Positions 7,191 through 16,769 are shown, counted from the first letter of the stretch. The stretch is 64,000 nt of DNA from CAZDYI01 sp964509765 (GCA_964509765.1 CAZDYI010000049.1:12249-76248); one strand, 5' to 3'. Program-made: numbers and translations. Notes: generated from the letters alone by a model not told the origin.

Positions 7191-9326
7191 GTGGCATCTG
7201 AAAAATCAACTTCGGGCGCGGTCTACACCTGCCCGATGCACCCGGAGGTCAAGCAGGACAGGCCCGGCGACTGCCCCAAGTGCGGGATGGCCCTGGAGTC
7301 CGCCGGGGTTCCGGGCGAAGAGAGCCTGGAGGAGCTGCGGGACTTCACCCGCCGCTTCGCGGTCAGCGCCGCCCTTGCGATCCCGCTGCTTGCGGTCTCG
7401 ATGGGCCCGCTGCTCGGCCTGCCTCTGCGGGAGTGGCTCGGCGAGAGGGCCGCGGTCTGGACGGAGCTCGCCCTCGCGACCCCGGTCGTCCTCTGGGCCG
7501 GCTGGCCGTTCTTCGTACGCGGCGTCCGCTCGGTCGCCAACCTCAGCCCGAACATGTTCACCCTGATCATGATCGGCGTCGGGGCGGCCTACGGCTACAG
7601 CGTGGTCGCGACCGTCGCGCCCGGGCTGTTCCCGGAGGGCTTCCGCATGGAGGGCGGGGCAGTCGGCGTCTACTACGAGGCCGCAGCCGTGATCATCGCC
7701 CTGGTCCTGCTCGGGCAGGTGCTCGAGCTGCGCGCGCGCAGCAGGACCGGCGACGCGATCCGCGCGCTGCTCGACCTGTCCCCGGAGACCGCGCGCGTCG
7801 TCCGGGACGGGGCCGAGGAGGTCGTCCCGCTCGAGCAGGTGAAGGTCGGCGACGTCCTCAGCGTCCTGCCCGGGGAGAAGGTCCCGGTGGACGGGATCGT
7901 CACAGGCGGGGTGTCGTCGGTCGACGAATCGATGATCACCGGCGAGCCGCTGCCGGTCGAGAAGGCCCGGGGCGACAGGGTGGTCGGCGCGACGATCAAC
8001 GGCCAGGGCAACCTGACCGTCGAGGCGAGCCAGGTCGGCTCGGACACGGTGCTCTCGCGGATCGTCGAGATGGTCTCCCGCGCGCGCGGCAGCCGCGCAC
8101 CCATACAGGCGATGGCCGACCGCTTCGCGGCCCTGTTCGTTCCCGCGGTGCTGCTCGTTGCGGCGGCTTCCTTCGTCGTCTGGTCCCTGGTCGGGCCGGA
8201 GCCGCCCGTGACGCACGGGCTGGTCGTCGCGGTGTCGGTGCTGATCATCGCCTGTCCCTGCGCCCTCGGGCTTGCCGCGCCGATGTCGGTGATGGTCGCC
8301 GCCGGGCGCGGGGCCGAGGCCGCGGTGCTCGTCCGCGACGCGGAGTCGCTCGAGCGCCTTGCGTCGGTGGACACCCTGGTGATTGACAAGACCGGTACCC
8401 TGACCGCGGGAAAGCCGAAGGTCGTGTCCGTTGCCGCGGCCGAGGGCAGGGGCGAGGATGAGGTCTTGGGGCTCGCGGCGAGGCTGGCTTTCGGCTCGGC
8501 GCACCCGCTGTCCCAGGCGATCGCGAGGGCCGCGAGGGAGCGCGGGCTTGAGGTCTCCGTCGGAGTCGAGACGGTCTCGCATGCCGGGATGGGCGTGACC
8601 GGAACGGTTGACGGCGCTGAGGTCGCGCTCGGCAACGAGAGGCTGCTGGACAAGGTCGGCGCCGGCGAACACGGCTTCGGCGCCCGCGCCGAGGAGAGCA
8701 GGGGCTCGGGCGAGACCGCGCTGTTCGTTGCGTCCGGCGGCGAGGTGGTCGGCATGATGGGCCTGGCCGACGAGGTCAGGGACGACGCCCCGGAGACGCT
8801 AAGGAGGCTGAGGGAGCAGGGGCTGCGCATCGTCATGGCGACCGGCGACAGCGCCCGCACCGCCGAGGCGGTTGCGAAGGGCCTCGGGATCGAGGAGATT
8901 CATCCCGAGGTGATGCCCGAGGACAAGGCGGCGCTGGTCAGGAGCCTGCAGGGGCAGGGCGGCAAGGTAGCGATGGCGGGCGACGGCATAAACGACGCGC
9001 CGGCCCTGGCCCAGGCCGACGTCGGGATCGCGATGGGCTCCGGCTCGGACGTCGCGATCGAAAGCGCCGGCATCACCCTGATGGGCGGCGACCTCAAGGG
9101 CATCGTCCGGGCGAGGAACCTCGCGGTCGCGACCGTCTCGAACATCCGCCAGAACCTCCTGTTCGCCTTCGGCTACAACTCGCTCGGGGTGCCTGTTGCG
9201 GCGGGCGTCCTGTACCCGCTGATCGGGGTGTTCCTCTCGCCGATGATCGCGGCCGCGGCGATGAGCCTGTCGTCGGTCTCGGTCGTCTGGAACGCGCTCC
9301 GCCTCAAGGGGGTGTCCCTGGACTGA
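7191..9326 (+). CDS. copA: Copper-translocating P1B-type ATPase
   Basis: Integral membrane pump exporting Cu(+), 711 residues. The N-terminus carries a short heavy-metal-binding module (YTCPMHPEVKQDRPGDCPKCG) instead of a ferredoxin-like MXCXXC domain. Membrane helices follow, then the actuator loop TGE (in ITGEPLPVEK), the ion-binding CPC (CPCALGLAAP), the phosphorylation site DKTGT, the HP motif (SAHPLSQA), the nucleotide-binding GDGINDAPAL, and terminal helices containing YNSLGVPVAAG and MSLSSVSVVWNALRL, the Met/Ser motif of Cu(+) pumps. The GTG start has a strong ribosome site (GGAGG, 7-nt spacing). No chaperone or CueR regulator lies next to it. It converges on the SRAP gene with a 10-bp gap. 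Confidence 0.92.
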   Translation: MASEKSTSGAVYTCPMHPEVKQDRPGDCPKCGMALESAGVPGEESLEELRDFTRRFAVSAALAIPLLAVSMGPLLGLPLREWLGERAAVWTELALATPVVLWAGWPFFVRGVRSVANLSPNMFTLIMIGVGAAYGYSVVATVAPGLFPEGFRMEGGAVGVYYEAAAVIIALVLLGQVLELRARSRTGDAIRALLDLSPETARVVRDGAEEVVPLEQVKVGDVLSVLPGEKVPVDGIVTGGVSSVDESMITGEPLPVEKARGDRVVGATINGQGNLTVEASQVGSDTVLSRIVEMVSRARGSRAPIQAMADRFAALFVPAVLLVAAASFVVWSLVGPEPPVTHGLVVAVSVLIIACPCALGLAAPMSVMVAAGRGAEAAVLVRDAESLERLASVDTLVIDKTGTLTAGKPKVVSVAAAEGRGEDEVLGLAARLAFGSAHPLSQAIARAARERGLEVSVGVETVSHAGMGVTGTVDGAEVALGNERLLDKVGAGEHGFGARAEESRGSGETALFVASGGEVVGMMGLADEVRDDAPETLRRLREQGLRIVMATGDSARTAEAVAKGLGIEEIHPEVMPEDKAALVRSLQGQGGKVAMAGDGINDAPALAQADVGIAMGSGSDVAIESAGITLMGGDLKGIVRARNLAVATVSNIRQNLLFAFGYNSLGVPVAAGVLYPLIGVFLSPMIAAAAMSLSSVSVVWNALRLKGVSLD

Positions 9327-9336
9327 GGGCCTCCGG

Positions 9337-10005
9337 TCAGTCGGCCGCGTGAAGAAGCTCCTCGCCGTCGTTCCTCGGGTTGTTGACCCGGGTCGAGACC
9401 GCGTGCCACGCAAGCGCGCGGTCGTCGGGCGAGGCGGCGGCCCCTTCAATCCGGTCCGCGTCGGCGCCGGGGTCCAGCCACTCCCTTGCTGCCTGCGGGG
9501 CGAGCGCGAGCGGCATCCTTCCGTGGATGTGCCCGATCTCGGGCCTGGCCTTCGTCGTCACGATTGCGAAGGTGGGCACTGCCCCCTCCGCCGCAGGCGC
9601 GGCATGCAGTCCTGCAAGAAGCATCGGCCTGCCGCACTCAAGGCCGATGCTCATCGGAACCTTCCCGCCGCCTTCCCGGACCTGCCACTCGTAGTAGCTG
9701 TCAACCGGGACGATGCACCGCGAGCCCTTCCAGGCTCCCTTGAAGTAACCCTTTGTAGGGGCAGTCTCGACCCTGGCGTTGATCGGGGTCGGCATCCCTT
9801 CCTTGGCCCAGGCCGGCCGGAAGCCCCAGGCCATCAGCATCGGCGCGGGTCCTCCGCCGCCGTCCGCCGCAACCCAGGCATCCTTGCTCGGGGCGACGTT
9901 CCATGACGGCTCGCGCTTCGGGAGGGAAGCCGACGGGTCCCAGCGCCCGAGCCAGTCCTCCAGCAGCTCCTGCGGATTGCTGAACTGGGCGAACCTTCCG
10001 CACAT
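9337..10005 (-). CDS. SRAP-domain protein (HMCES/YedK family), abasic-site DNA-protein crosslinker
   Basis: A 222-residue single-domain protein that in this family forms a covalent crosslink with abasic sites in single-stranded DNA, shielding them during replication. The start MCGRFAQ provides the N-terminal catalytic cysteine after Met removal. INARVET (Asn/Arg pocket), the SYYEW glutamate and HGRMPLAL with its histidine are the other active-site blocks. Length and order match the family. Transcribed alone, back to back with the polyol operon and convergent with copA. Confidence 0.92.
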   Translation of the reverse strand: MCGRFAQFSNPQELLEDWLGRWDPSASLPKREPSWNVAPSKDAWVAADGGGGPAPMLMAWGFRPAWAKEGMPTPINARVETAPTKGYFKGAWKGSRCIVPVDSYYEWQVREGGGKVPMSIGLECGRPMLLAGLHAAPAAEGAVPTFAIVTTKARPEIGHIHGRMPLALAPQAAREWLDPGADADRIEGAAASPDDRALAWHAVSTRVNNPRNDGEELLHAAD

Positions 10006-10166
10006 GGCTTGTGATTATCCCAGCATCCTGGGCGGAGGCTGGGATCAGGCACCGCCCAGGCAGCCGGCCCCCGTACCGCACGGGTTTCGGCGACTGGCAA
10101 CGGAGGCGTCATTTCCGTGCAGGTGTGATACGAATTCCAAGCATTGAGGCATCATTATCCTTGGAT

Positions 10167-10196
10167 TTGGTGATTTAAGTATTAGTGTGTTACAAT
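10167..10196 (+). promoter_or_regulatory. Promoter of the polyol transport operon
   Basis: TTGGTG (10167-10172), an 18-nt spacer and TACAAT (10191-10196), 35 bases before the ATG at 10231, which has a strong GGAGGAGG ribosome site. This AT-rich patch stands out in the 225-bp intergenic region between SRAP and the operon. No other gene is seen there. A site for the AraC-type regulator at 13392 is expected here but not identified. Confidence 0.55.
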
Positions 10197-10230
10197 TCGT
10201 CCCGTCCAACCACGTTTCCCGGAGGAGGAT

Positions 10231-11535
10231 ATGAGAAACAAGATAGTGTCGGCGGCAATCGCCGCATCCATGGCCGGCGTCGGGGCGATGCCTGCCGTCG
10301 CGGACCTGACGATCGCGACGGTCAACAACGGCCACATGATCGAGATGCAGAAGCTCACGAAGCATTTCGAGGAGTCGACCGGCATCAAGGTCAACTGGGT
10401 GACGCTCGAGGAGGGCGTCCTCCGCCAGAGGGTCACGACCGACATCGCGACCAAGGGCGGCCAGTTCGACATCATGACGATCGGCATGTACGAGGCCCCG
10501 ATCTGGGGCGCGAAGGGCTGGCTCGAGGAGCTGGACTTCGGCTCGTCCTACGACGTCAACGACATCCTGCCCGCGATGCGCGGCGGCCTGTCGGCCAACG
10601 GCAAGCTCTACGCCGCGCCGTTCTACGGCGAGAGCTCGATGATCATGTACCGCAAGGACCTGGTTGACAAGGCAGGCATGAGCATGCCCGACAACCCGTC
10701 CTGGGGCCACGTCCGCGACGTAGCCCAGGCGATCAGCGAGCAGAACCCCGGCGTGTTCGGCGTGTGCCTGCGCGGCAAGCCCGGCTGGGGCGACAACATG
10801 GCGTTCATCACCACGGTGGCGAACTCCTTCGGCGCGCGCTGGTTCGACGAGAACTGGATGCCCCAGCTCGACTCCCCGGCGTGGCACCACGCGGTCAGCT
10901 TCTACGTTGACCTGCTTGGCACCTACGGCCCGCCGGGATCGAGCTCGAACAGCTTCAACGAGATCCTCGCGCTGTTCAACGAGGGCAAGTGCGGGATGTG
11001 GATCGACGCGACCATCGCGGCGTCCTTCATCACCGACCCGGGCCAGAGCAAGGTAGCCGACAAGGTCGCCTTCGCGCAGTCCCCGATCGCGGTGACCAAG
11101 CGCGGCGCGAACTGGCTGTGGGCGTGGGCGCTTGCCGTTCCGGCCGGCTCCCAGCAGGTGGACGACGCCAAGAGGTTCATCGAGTGGGCGACCTCGAAGG
11201 ACTACATCGAGCTTGTGGCCGAAAACAACGGCTGGGGCAACGTCCCGACCGGAACCCGCGACAGCACCTACAAGAACTCCAACTTCAGGAGCGCCGCGGT
11301 GTTTGCCGAGGCCGAGCTCAAGGCGATCCTCTCGGCCGACCCGAGCAACTCGACCCTGGACCCGACGCCGTACACCGGCGTGCAGTTCGCCTCGATCCCC
11401 GAGTTCCAGGCGATCGGCATCGCCGTGGGCCAGCAGATGAGCGCGGCGCTTGCCGGGAACATCTCGGTCGAGGAGGCTCTCGAGAAGTCGCAGGACGCGG
11501 CCGACAGGGAGATGCGCAAGGCAGGCTACTACTGA
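10231..11535 (+). CDS. smoE: Sugar-alcohol ABC transporter substrate-binding protein (SmoE-like)
   Basis: Periplasmic binding protein, 434 residues. A signal peptide occupies about residues 1-24 (ending GAMPAVA) and the mature protein begins DLTIATVNN. The sequence has the family 1 extracellular solute-binding pattern (KHFEESTGIKVNW, FDIMTIGMYEAPIW, AAPFYGESSMIMYRKDL, AFITTVANSFGARWFD). It heads an operon with two permeases, an AraC regulator, mannitol dehydrogenase and an ATPase, the same set as the sorbitol/mannitol smo/mtl operons of alphaproteobacteria, so polyol is the likely ligand. A perfect terminator follows, so this gene should be expressed above the permeases. Confidence 0.85.
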   Translation: MRNKIVSAAIAASMAGVGAMPAVADLTIATVNNGHMIEMQKLTKHFEESTGIKVNWVTLEEGVLRQRVTTDIATKGGQFDIMTIGMYEAPIWGAKGWLEELDFGSSYDVNDILPAMRGGLSANGKLYAAPFYGESSMIMYRKDLVDKAGMSMPDNPSWGHVRDVAQAISEQNPGVFGVCLRGKPGWGDNMAFITTVANSFGARWFDENWMPQLDSPAWHHAVSFYVDLLGTYGPPGSSSNSFNEILALFNEGKCGMWIDATIAASFITDPGQSKVADKVAFAQSPIAVTKRGANWLWAWALAVPAGSQQVDDAKRFIEWATSKDYIELVAENNGWGNVPTGTRDSTYKNSNFRSAAVFAEAELKAILSADPSNSTLDPTPYTGVQFASIPEFQAIGIAVGQQMSAALAGNISVEEALEKSQDAADREMRKAGYY

Positions 11536-11566
11536 CCCAAGGCGCAAGCCGGCGGTCACAGCCAAA

Positions 11567-11602
11567 GGGGGCCGGCAAGAAGTTGCCGGCCCCCTTTTTT
11601 TT
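11567..11602 (+). terminator. Intrinsic terminator after smoE
   Basis: Perfect 12-bp stem GGGGGCCGGCAA / TTGCCGGCCCCC at 11567-11578 and 11583-11594, loop GAAG, followed by eight T. It lies inside the operon, between binding protein and permeases, so it should cut most transcripts after smoE. Confidence 0.95.
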
Positions 11603-11658
11603 GGCGTAGGATAACAGCCTGAGAGGGCGCGGGTCGAAGGGAGCGACACAGCAATCGA

Positions 11659-12519
11659 ATGAAGAAGCCGCTGTCACGGCTGCTGCAGGCGCCGAGCGTC
11701 GCCATGCTGCTCGTGTGGATGCTAGTCCCGCTGTCGATGACGCTGTACTTCTCGCTGCAGCGCTACAACCTGCTCTACCCGGACAGGAGCGGCTTCGCCG
11801 GCGGGTCCAACTTCGAGTTCTTCGTCACCGACACCGCGTTCGGGCCGGCGCTTCTCAACACCCTGCTCTTGGTCGGGACGATCCTCGTGTTCACGGTCGT
11901 TGCCGGGGTGGCGCTGGCCGTGATGGTCGACCGGGCCTTTCCCGGCCGGGGGATAGTCAGGGTGCTGATCATCTCGCCGTTCTTCGTCATGCCGACGGTC
12001 AACGCCCTGCTGTGGAAGAACATGTTCATGAACCCGGTGTACGGCCTGTTCGCCGTTCTCGCGGCCGCGGTCGGGATCGAGCCCCTCGACTGGCTTGCGG
12101 AGGCGCCGCTGCTTTCGCTGGTGATCATGCTCAGCTGGCAGTGGACGCCGTTCGCGTTCCTGATCTTCATCACCGCGATGCAGTCGATGGACGCCGGGCA
12201 GATAGAGGCGGCCAAGCTCGACGGCGCGGGCGCCTGGCACCGCTTCGTCTACCTGACCCTTCCGCACCTCGCCCGGCCGATCGCGGTCGTGGTGATGATC
12301 CAGACGATCTTCCACCTGTCGATCTTCGCCGAGATCTTCGTGACGACGGGAGGGGGTCCGGGTCACGACTCAACGAACCTCGCGTTCATGATCTTCTCCC
12401 AGGCTCTGCTGCAGTTCGACGCCGGCGTCGCGTCGGCCGGCGGCGTGCTCGCGATCGTGCTTGCGAACCTGGTCGCCTTCTTCCTGATCCGCCTCGTCGG
12501 GCGGACGCTGGTGGTCTGA
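11659..12519 (+). CDS. smoF: Polyol ABC transporter permease, MalF type (SmoF-like)
   Basis: Inner-membrane permease of 286 residues with about six helices. Typical MalF-type features are the N-terminal MLLVWMLVPLSMTLYFSLQRYNLL, the EAA loop (IEAAKLDGAGAWHRFVYLTLP) and the following IFAEIFVTTGGGPGHDST block. It pairs with the MalG-type permease starting 5 bp downstream. The ATG has only a weak ribosome site. Substrate follows from the mannitol dehydrogenase in the same operon. Confidence 0.88.
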   Translation: MKKPLSRLLQAPSVAMLLVWMLVPLSMTLYFSLQRYNLLYPDRSGFAGGSNFEFFVTDTAFGPALLNTLLLVGTILVFTVVAGVALAVMVDRAFPGRGIVRVLIISPFFVMPTVNALLWKNMFMNPVYGLFAVLAAAVGIEPLDWLAEAPLLSLVIMLSWQWTPFAFLIFITAMQSMDAGQIEAAKLDGAGAWHRFVYLTLPHLARPIAVVVMIQTIFHLSIFAEIFVTTGGGPGHDSTNLAFMIFSQALLQFDAGVASAGGVLAIVLANLVAFFLIRLVGRTLVV

Positions 12520-12523
12520 AGAG

Positions 12524-13354
12524 ATGTCGATGCGCCGCCGGAGGAAGGTCGAGACCGCGGCGATCGCGGTCGTCGCCTGGACCGTCGGGATCCTCTACTT
12601 CTTCCCGCTGCTGTGGGTGTTCCTGACGAGCCTCAAGACGGAGCTGCAGGCGATCGCGGTCCCGCCGCTGTTCGTCTTCAAGCCCACGCTCGAGAACTTC
12701 GCACTGGTGCAGGAGCGCAGCGACTACCTCACCTACGCGGTCAACTCGGTCGTGACCTCCTTCGGCGGAACGCTTCTCGCGATGTCCGTCGCGATACCGT
12801 GCGCGTATGCAATGGCGTACGCGCCGACGGACAAGACCAAGAGCGTCTTGCTGTGGATGCTCTCGACCAAGATGCTCCCTGCGGTCGGCGTGCTCATGCC
12901 GATCTACCTGATCGCGCAGAAGCTCGACCTGCTCGACACCCGGATCGTGCTTGTGGTCATCTTCGCGCTGATCAACCTGCCGATAATCGTCTGGATGCTC
13001 TTTTCCTACTTCCGCGACATCCCCAGGGAGATCCTCGAGGCGAGCAGGCTCGACGGCGCGAGGACCCTCGACGTCATCCGCCACGTTATCGTGCCTCTTG
13101 CGTGGGGCGGGATCACCTCCACCGCGCTGCTGAGCATCGTCCTGTGCTGGAACGAGGCCTTCTGGTCGATCAACCTAACCGCCTCCGACGCCGGCACGCT
13201 CACCGCGCTCGTCGCCTCGTACTCGAGTCCCGAGGGACTGTTCTGGGCGAAGCTCTCGGCGGTCTCGGTCCTGTCGTGCGCGCCGATCGTCGTCTTCGGA
13301 TGGTTCTGCCAGAAGCAGCTCGTTCAGGGCCTCACCTTCGGGGCCGTCAAGTGA
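12524..13354 (+). CDS. smoG: Polyol ABC transporter permease, MalG type (SmoG-like)
   Basis: Second permease of the polyol importer, 276 residues. It shows the MalG-type N-terminal segment (FFPLLWVFLTSLKTELQA), the EAA loop (LEASRLDGARTLDVIRHVIVP) and the C-terminal QLVQGLTFGAVK ending that marks this half of the heterodimer. Spacing to smoF is 4 bp. The downstream gap to the AraC gene is 37 bp without a terminator, so transcription should continue. Confidence 0.88.
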   Translation: MSMRRRRKVETAAIAVVAWTVGILYFFPLLWVFLTSLKTELQAIAVPPLFVFKPTLENFALVQERSDYLTYAVNSVVTSFGGTLLAMSVAIPCAYAMAYAPTDKTKSVLLWMLSTKMLPAVGVLMPIYLIAQKLDLLDTRIVLVVIFALINLPIIVWMLFSYFRDIPREILEASRLDGARTLDVIRHVIVPLAWGGITSTALLSIVLCWNEAFWSINLTASDAGTLTALVASYSSPEGLFWAKLSAVSVLSCAPIVVFGWFCQKQLVQGLTFGAVK

Positions 13355-13391
13355 CGGGCGCGCTGCCCGCTGCGGGCGGGCGGGAAAGCCG

Positions 13392-14294
13392 GTGATGTCG
13401 GTGCTCGCGCCGGAGCTCGAGGTTGTCGACACCTCCGGGTCCAGCCTTCGCTACCTCGAGCACGGCTGGCCCACGAAGCTGTGCCGCTGGCACTGCCACG
13501 AGGAGTGCGAGCTCCACCTCGTCCTCGAGTCCTCAGGCAAGGCGCTCATCGGCGACCACATCGGCCGGTTCAGCCCCGGCCAGCTCTTCCTCACGGGACC
13601 GATGCTGCCGCACAACTGGGTGTCGACCTCCAAGGGCCGCATCGAGATCCCGGTGCGCGACATGCTCGTCCAGTTCGCTCGAGGGACGCTGACGCGGGCG
13701 GCGGACGCGATTCCGGAGTTCGGGCAGTTCGAGGAGCTGTTCGACATGTCTGAGCGCGGCATCGAGTTCGTCGGCTTCGACCCCGGCGAGGCCAAGGGCC
13801 GCCTTGAGTCGATCCGCGACGCAAGCGGGCTTCAGCGCCTCTCGAACTTCCTGGGGTTCCTGATCCGGCTCCGCAATTGGCCGGACAAGCGCCTGCTGTC
13901 GTCGGTGAGGCTCGCGCCGAAGGGCAACGGCGACGCTCACGACAGGATCGGCAGGGTGGTCGACCACGTGGTGGGACACTTCGACGGCGAGCTGGACGCG
14001 ACATCCATGGCGCAGATAGCCGGCATGAACCGCAAGACGTTCTCGAACCAGTTCCGCATCCAGACCGGCAACCGCTTCAAGGACTTCGTCAACCGCGTCC
14101 GGGTCGGGCAGGCATGCGTGCTGCTGCTCGAGAGCAACCTGCAGATCTCCGCCGTCGGCCAGGAGGTCGGGTACCGGAACATGGCCAACTTCAACCGCAA
14201 CTTCCTGCGCTACGTCGGGATGTCCCCGAGCGAGTTCCGCCGCGCGAGGTACCTAGACGGCGGCCTCGCGGGATCGAACGGGGCGCAGGGTTGA
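13392..14294 (+). CDS. AraC-family transcriptional regulator
   Basis: A 300-residue regulator. The N-terminal half is cupin-like (HCHEECELHLVLESSGKALIG, then FLTGPMLPHNWVS) and should bind the inducer; the C-terminal half has two helix-turn-helix motifs (MAQIAGMNRKTFSNQF and ISAVGQEVGYRNMANFNRNF) ending MSPSEFRRARY. It lies between the permeases and the mannitol dehydrogenase, so it probably activates this operon in response to a polyol. GTG 13392 and ATG 13395 are both possible starts. The stop overlaps the TTG start of the next gene. Confidence 0.9.
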   Translation: MMSVLAPELEVVDTSGSSLRYLEHGWPTKLCRWHCHEECELHLVLESSGKALIGDHIGRFSPGQLFLTGPMLPHNWVSTSKGRIEIPVRDMLVQFARGTLTRAADAIPEFGQFEELFDMSERGIEFVGFDPGEAKGRLESIRDASGLQRLSNFLGFLIRLRNWPDKRLLSSVRLAPKGNGDAHDRIGRVVDHVVGHFDGELDATSMAQIAGMNRKTFSNQFRIQTGNRFKDFVNRVRVGQACVLLLESNLQISAVGQEVGYRNMANFNRNFLRYVGMSPSEFRRARYLDGGLAGSNGAQG

Positions 14295-15727
14295 GCGGCG
14301 CGCCGCCGCTTCAGCGGCCGGGATACGACCCGGCCGACAGGACGCCGGGGATCGCCCACGTCGGCGTCGGAAACTTCCACCGCGCCCACCAGGCGGTGTA
14401 CGTCGACGACCTGCTGTCCGACGCCGCCTGCGCCGGCTGGGGGATTTCGGGGATCAACCTCGTCCCCGTCGGCGGCGCGCTGCTCGACGGGCTGCGCCGG
14501 CGCGGGATGCGCTACGTCCTCAAGACCGTATCGCCCGAAAGCGAGGTCAGGTACCGCGAGGTCGCCTCGATCCTCGACTGCGTTGACGCGACGGATGACC
14601 CCGGCGCGGCCGCGGCGCGGATTGCCGACGCGAAGACGAGGCTGGTCACCCTGACTGTGACTGGGGCGGGCTACCACCTGGCGTCGGGCGGAGAGCTCGA
14701 CCTTTCCGCTCCTGCGGTCGCCGCCGACGTCGCCGGCGGCAGCTCGACGATCTACGGCTTGCTGCGCGACGGACTCAAGGCGCGGATGTCTGGCTGCTCT
14801 GAGCCGATCGCGGTGCTGAGCTGCGACAACCTGCGCGGCAACGGCCGCCTGCTCAGGGCGGCGACGGAGCGCTTTCTCGAGGAGGCGGGCGAAGGCGGCC
14901 TGAAGTCGTGGATGGCAGACAGCGCCTCGTTCCCCTGCTCGATGGTCGACCGCATCACCCCGGTCACGCCCGAAGGCCTGTCGGGGGAGGTCGCCGCGGC
15001 GTTCGGAATCGAGGGCGACCCCTCGCTGATGGCCGAGGACTACATCCAGTGGGTGATCGAGGACGACTTCGCCGGCGGCAGGCCGCCGCTCGAGGACGTC
15101 GGAGTCACCCTGACCGGCGACGTGCTCACACACGAGGAGGTCAAGATAAGGGTCCTCAACGCGGGGCACTCGGCTGTCGGCTACGTCTCCGCGCTGCGGG
15201 GCCACGAGTTCGTCTGGCAGGCGATGCGCGACGAGGCGGTGGCGTCGTTCCTTGACGGCTTCGAGCGAGAGGAGGTCCTGCCCGGGCTCGGCAGCGCCGC
15301 GGACATAGACGTCGCGGGCTACTACGAGACGACCAAGGCGCGCTTTGCCAACCCGAACCTCGATGATACCGTAGCCCGCATCTGCAGGCGCGGGACATCG
15401 AAGGTCCCCGAGTTCCTCGGCCCGACGATCAGGGCCTCCTACGAGGGCGGCAGGGTCCCGGCACGCGCCCTCACTGTCGTTGCCTCGTGGTACGAGGTCA
15501 TGCGCCGATGCGCCGCGGGCAACTGCCCGATCAAGTACGAGGACTCCGGGTGGGACGGGGTCAGGCACCACCTGTCGCCCGGCGGCGAGGAGGGCTTCGC
15601 GCGCGACGCGCGGCTGTGGGACGGGCTCCCGGAAAGGCACGCAGGCTTCGCGGGGGACCTCGTCTCTAGGATAATTGAGGTCAGGAGTTCCGGCGGGGCC
15701 GGCCCCCTCGGCGGCAATTCCGGCTGA
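14291..15727 (+). CDS. mtlK: Mannitol 2-dehydrogenase family polyol oxidoreductase
   Basis: NAD-dependent long-chain polyol dehydrogenase, 478 residues, expected to oxidise mannitol to fructose (or sorbitol/arabitol relatives). The N-terminal Rossmann motif is GIAHVGVGNFHRAHQA; the catalytic lysine region is the KIRVLNAGHSAVGY block, and CDNLRGNG and SMVDRITPVTP are conserved in the family. The same frame stays open upstream across the AraC gene, but real homology begins at QRPGYDPADR, so I use the TTG at 14291 that overlaps the preceding stop (TTGA). Fructose produced here fits the fructan hydrolase further on, though that link is inference. Confidence 0.88.
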   Translation: MSGAPPLQRPGYDPADRTPGIAHVGVGNFHRAHQAVYVDDLLSDAACAGWGISGINLVPVGGALLDGLRRRGMRYVLKTVSPESEVRYREVASILDCVDATDDPGAAAARIADAKTRLVTLTVTGAGYHLASGGELDLSAPAVAADVAGGSSTIYGLLRDGLKARMSGCSEPIAVLSCDNLRGNGRLLRAATERFLEEAGEGGLKSWMADSASFPCSMVDRITPVTPEGLSGEVAAAFGIEGDPSLMAEDYIQWVIEDDFAGGRPPLEDVGVTLTGDVLTHEEVKIRVLNAGHSAVGYVSALRGHEFVWQAMRDEAVASFLDGFEREEVLPGLGSAADIDVAGYYETTKARFANPNLDDTVARICRRGTSKVPEFLGPTIRASYEGGRVPARALTVVASWYEVMRRCAAGNCPIKYEDSGWDGVRHHLSPGGEEGFARDARLWDGLPERHAGFAGDLVSRIIEVRSSGGAGPLGGNSG

Positions 15728-15746
15728 CTGAACGGAGAGGAAAAAG

Positions 15747-16769
15747 ATGGCAAGCGTGGTTCTCGAGAAGATCAACAAGCACTACGGGGACGTGCACGCC
15801 CTCAGGGACATATCGCTGTCGATCGACGACGGCCAGTTCGTGGTGTTCGTCGGCCCGTCCGGCTGCGGCAAGTCGACCCTGCTGCGCACGATCGCAGGCC
15901 TCGAGGAGTGCAGCTCGGGCACCGTCAGCATCGGCGAGCGCGACGTCACCGACCTCGAGCCGTCGGACCGCGACGTCGCGATGGTGTTCCAGACCTACTC
16001 GCTGTACCCGCACATGACCGTGCGGCAGAACATGGAGTTCGGCCTGAAGGTCTCAGGCGCCAAGAAGGAGTTCCGCGACGGGCGGGTCGCCGAGGCGGCG
16101 CGGATACTCCAGCTCGAGGAGTACCTCGAGCGCAAGCCGGCGCAGCTCTCCGGCGGGCAGCGCCAGCGCGTCGCGATCGGCAGGGCGATAGTCAAGCACC
16201 CGAAGGTGTTCCTGTTCGACGAGCCGCTGTCGAACCTCGACGCGAAGCTGCGGGTCAGGATGCGCGTCGAGATCGAGGCGCTGCACAAGCAGCTCGGCGC
16301 GACGATGGTCTACGTAACCCACGACCAGGTCGAGGCGATGACGATGGCCGAGAAGATCGTCATACTCAACGGCGGCGAGGTCGAGCAGGTCGGCTCGCCG
16401 CTAGAGCTCTACAACAGGCCGAGGACCGAGTTCGTAGCGGGCTTCATCGGCTCGCCGGAGATGAACATCTTCAATGCCGGCGAGCTGCCGACGCAGGAGG
16501 GGCTAGCGGTCAAGCCGGAGGCGAGCCGCGTCGGGGTCCGGCCTGAGCACATCGAGACCGTTGCCAAGGGATCGGGCCTGTTCGACGCCTACGTCAGGGT
16601 CAAGGAGAGCCTCGGCAGCGAGAACTACCTGTACCTGGACGCGCCCAACGGGCTGAAGCTGATCGCGAAGACCGACGGGACCGACGGGACCGCGGCCGAA
16701 TCCGACGTCGGCATCAGGATTCCGCCGGAGCGCCTTTACCAGTTCGGCAAGGACGAGGCTACGCTCTAG
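15747..16769 (+). CDS. smoK: Polyol ABC transporter ATP-binding protein (SmoK/MtlK-type ATPase)
   Basis: ATPase of the polyol importer, 340 residues. Walker A GPSGCGKSTLL, Q-loop VFQTYSLYPHM, signature LSGGQRQRVAIGRA, Walker B VFLFDEP and H-loop VTHDQVEAMTMAE are intact; the C-terminal TOBE-like region has GVRPEHIE. A GAGAGG ribosome site precedes the ATG. It ends the operon. A weak GC-rich hairpin (GCCGGC arms at 16787-16804) lies in the 39-bp convergent gap to the next gene. Confidence 0.92.
   Translation: MASVVLEKINKHYGDVHALRDISLSIDDGQFVVFVGPSGCGKSTLLRTIAGLEECSSGTVSIGERDVTDLEPSDRDVAMVFQTYSLYPHMTVRQNMEFGLKVSGAKKEFRDGRVAEAARILQLEEYLERKPAQLSGGQRQRVAIGRAIVKHPKVFLFDEPLSNLDAKLRVRMRVEIEALHKQLGATMVYVTHDQVEAMTMAEKIVILNGGEVEQVGSPLELYNRPRTEFVAGFIGSPEMNIFNAGELPTQEGLAVKPEASRVGVRPEHIETVAKGSGLFDAYVRVKESLGSENYLYLDAPNGLKLIAKTDGTDGTAAESDVGIRIPPERLYQFGKDEATL

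Noticed and set aside
10045..11649. Long antisense open frame over smoE
   Set aside because: Low-complexity His/Arg/Val-rich translation typical of the antisense of GC-rich genes; no motif.
14210..15778. Long antisense open frame over the mannitol dehydrogenase
   Set aside because: Same reason: antisense shadow of a gene with a recognisable Rossmann motif on the plus strand.
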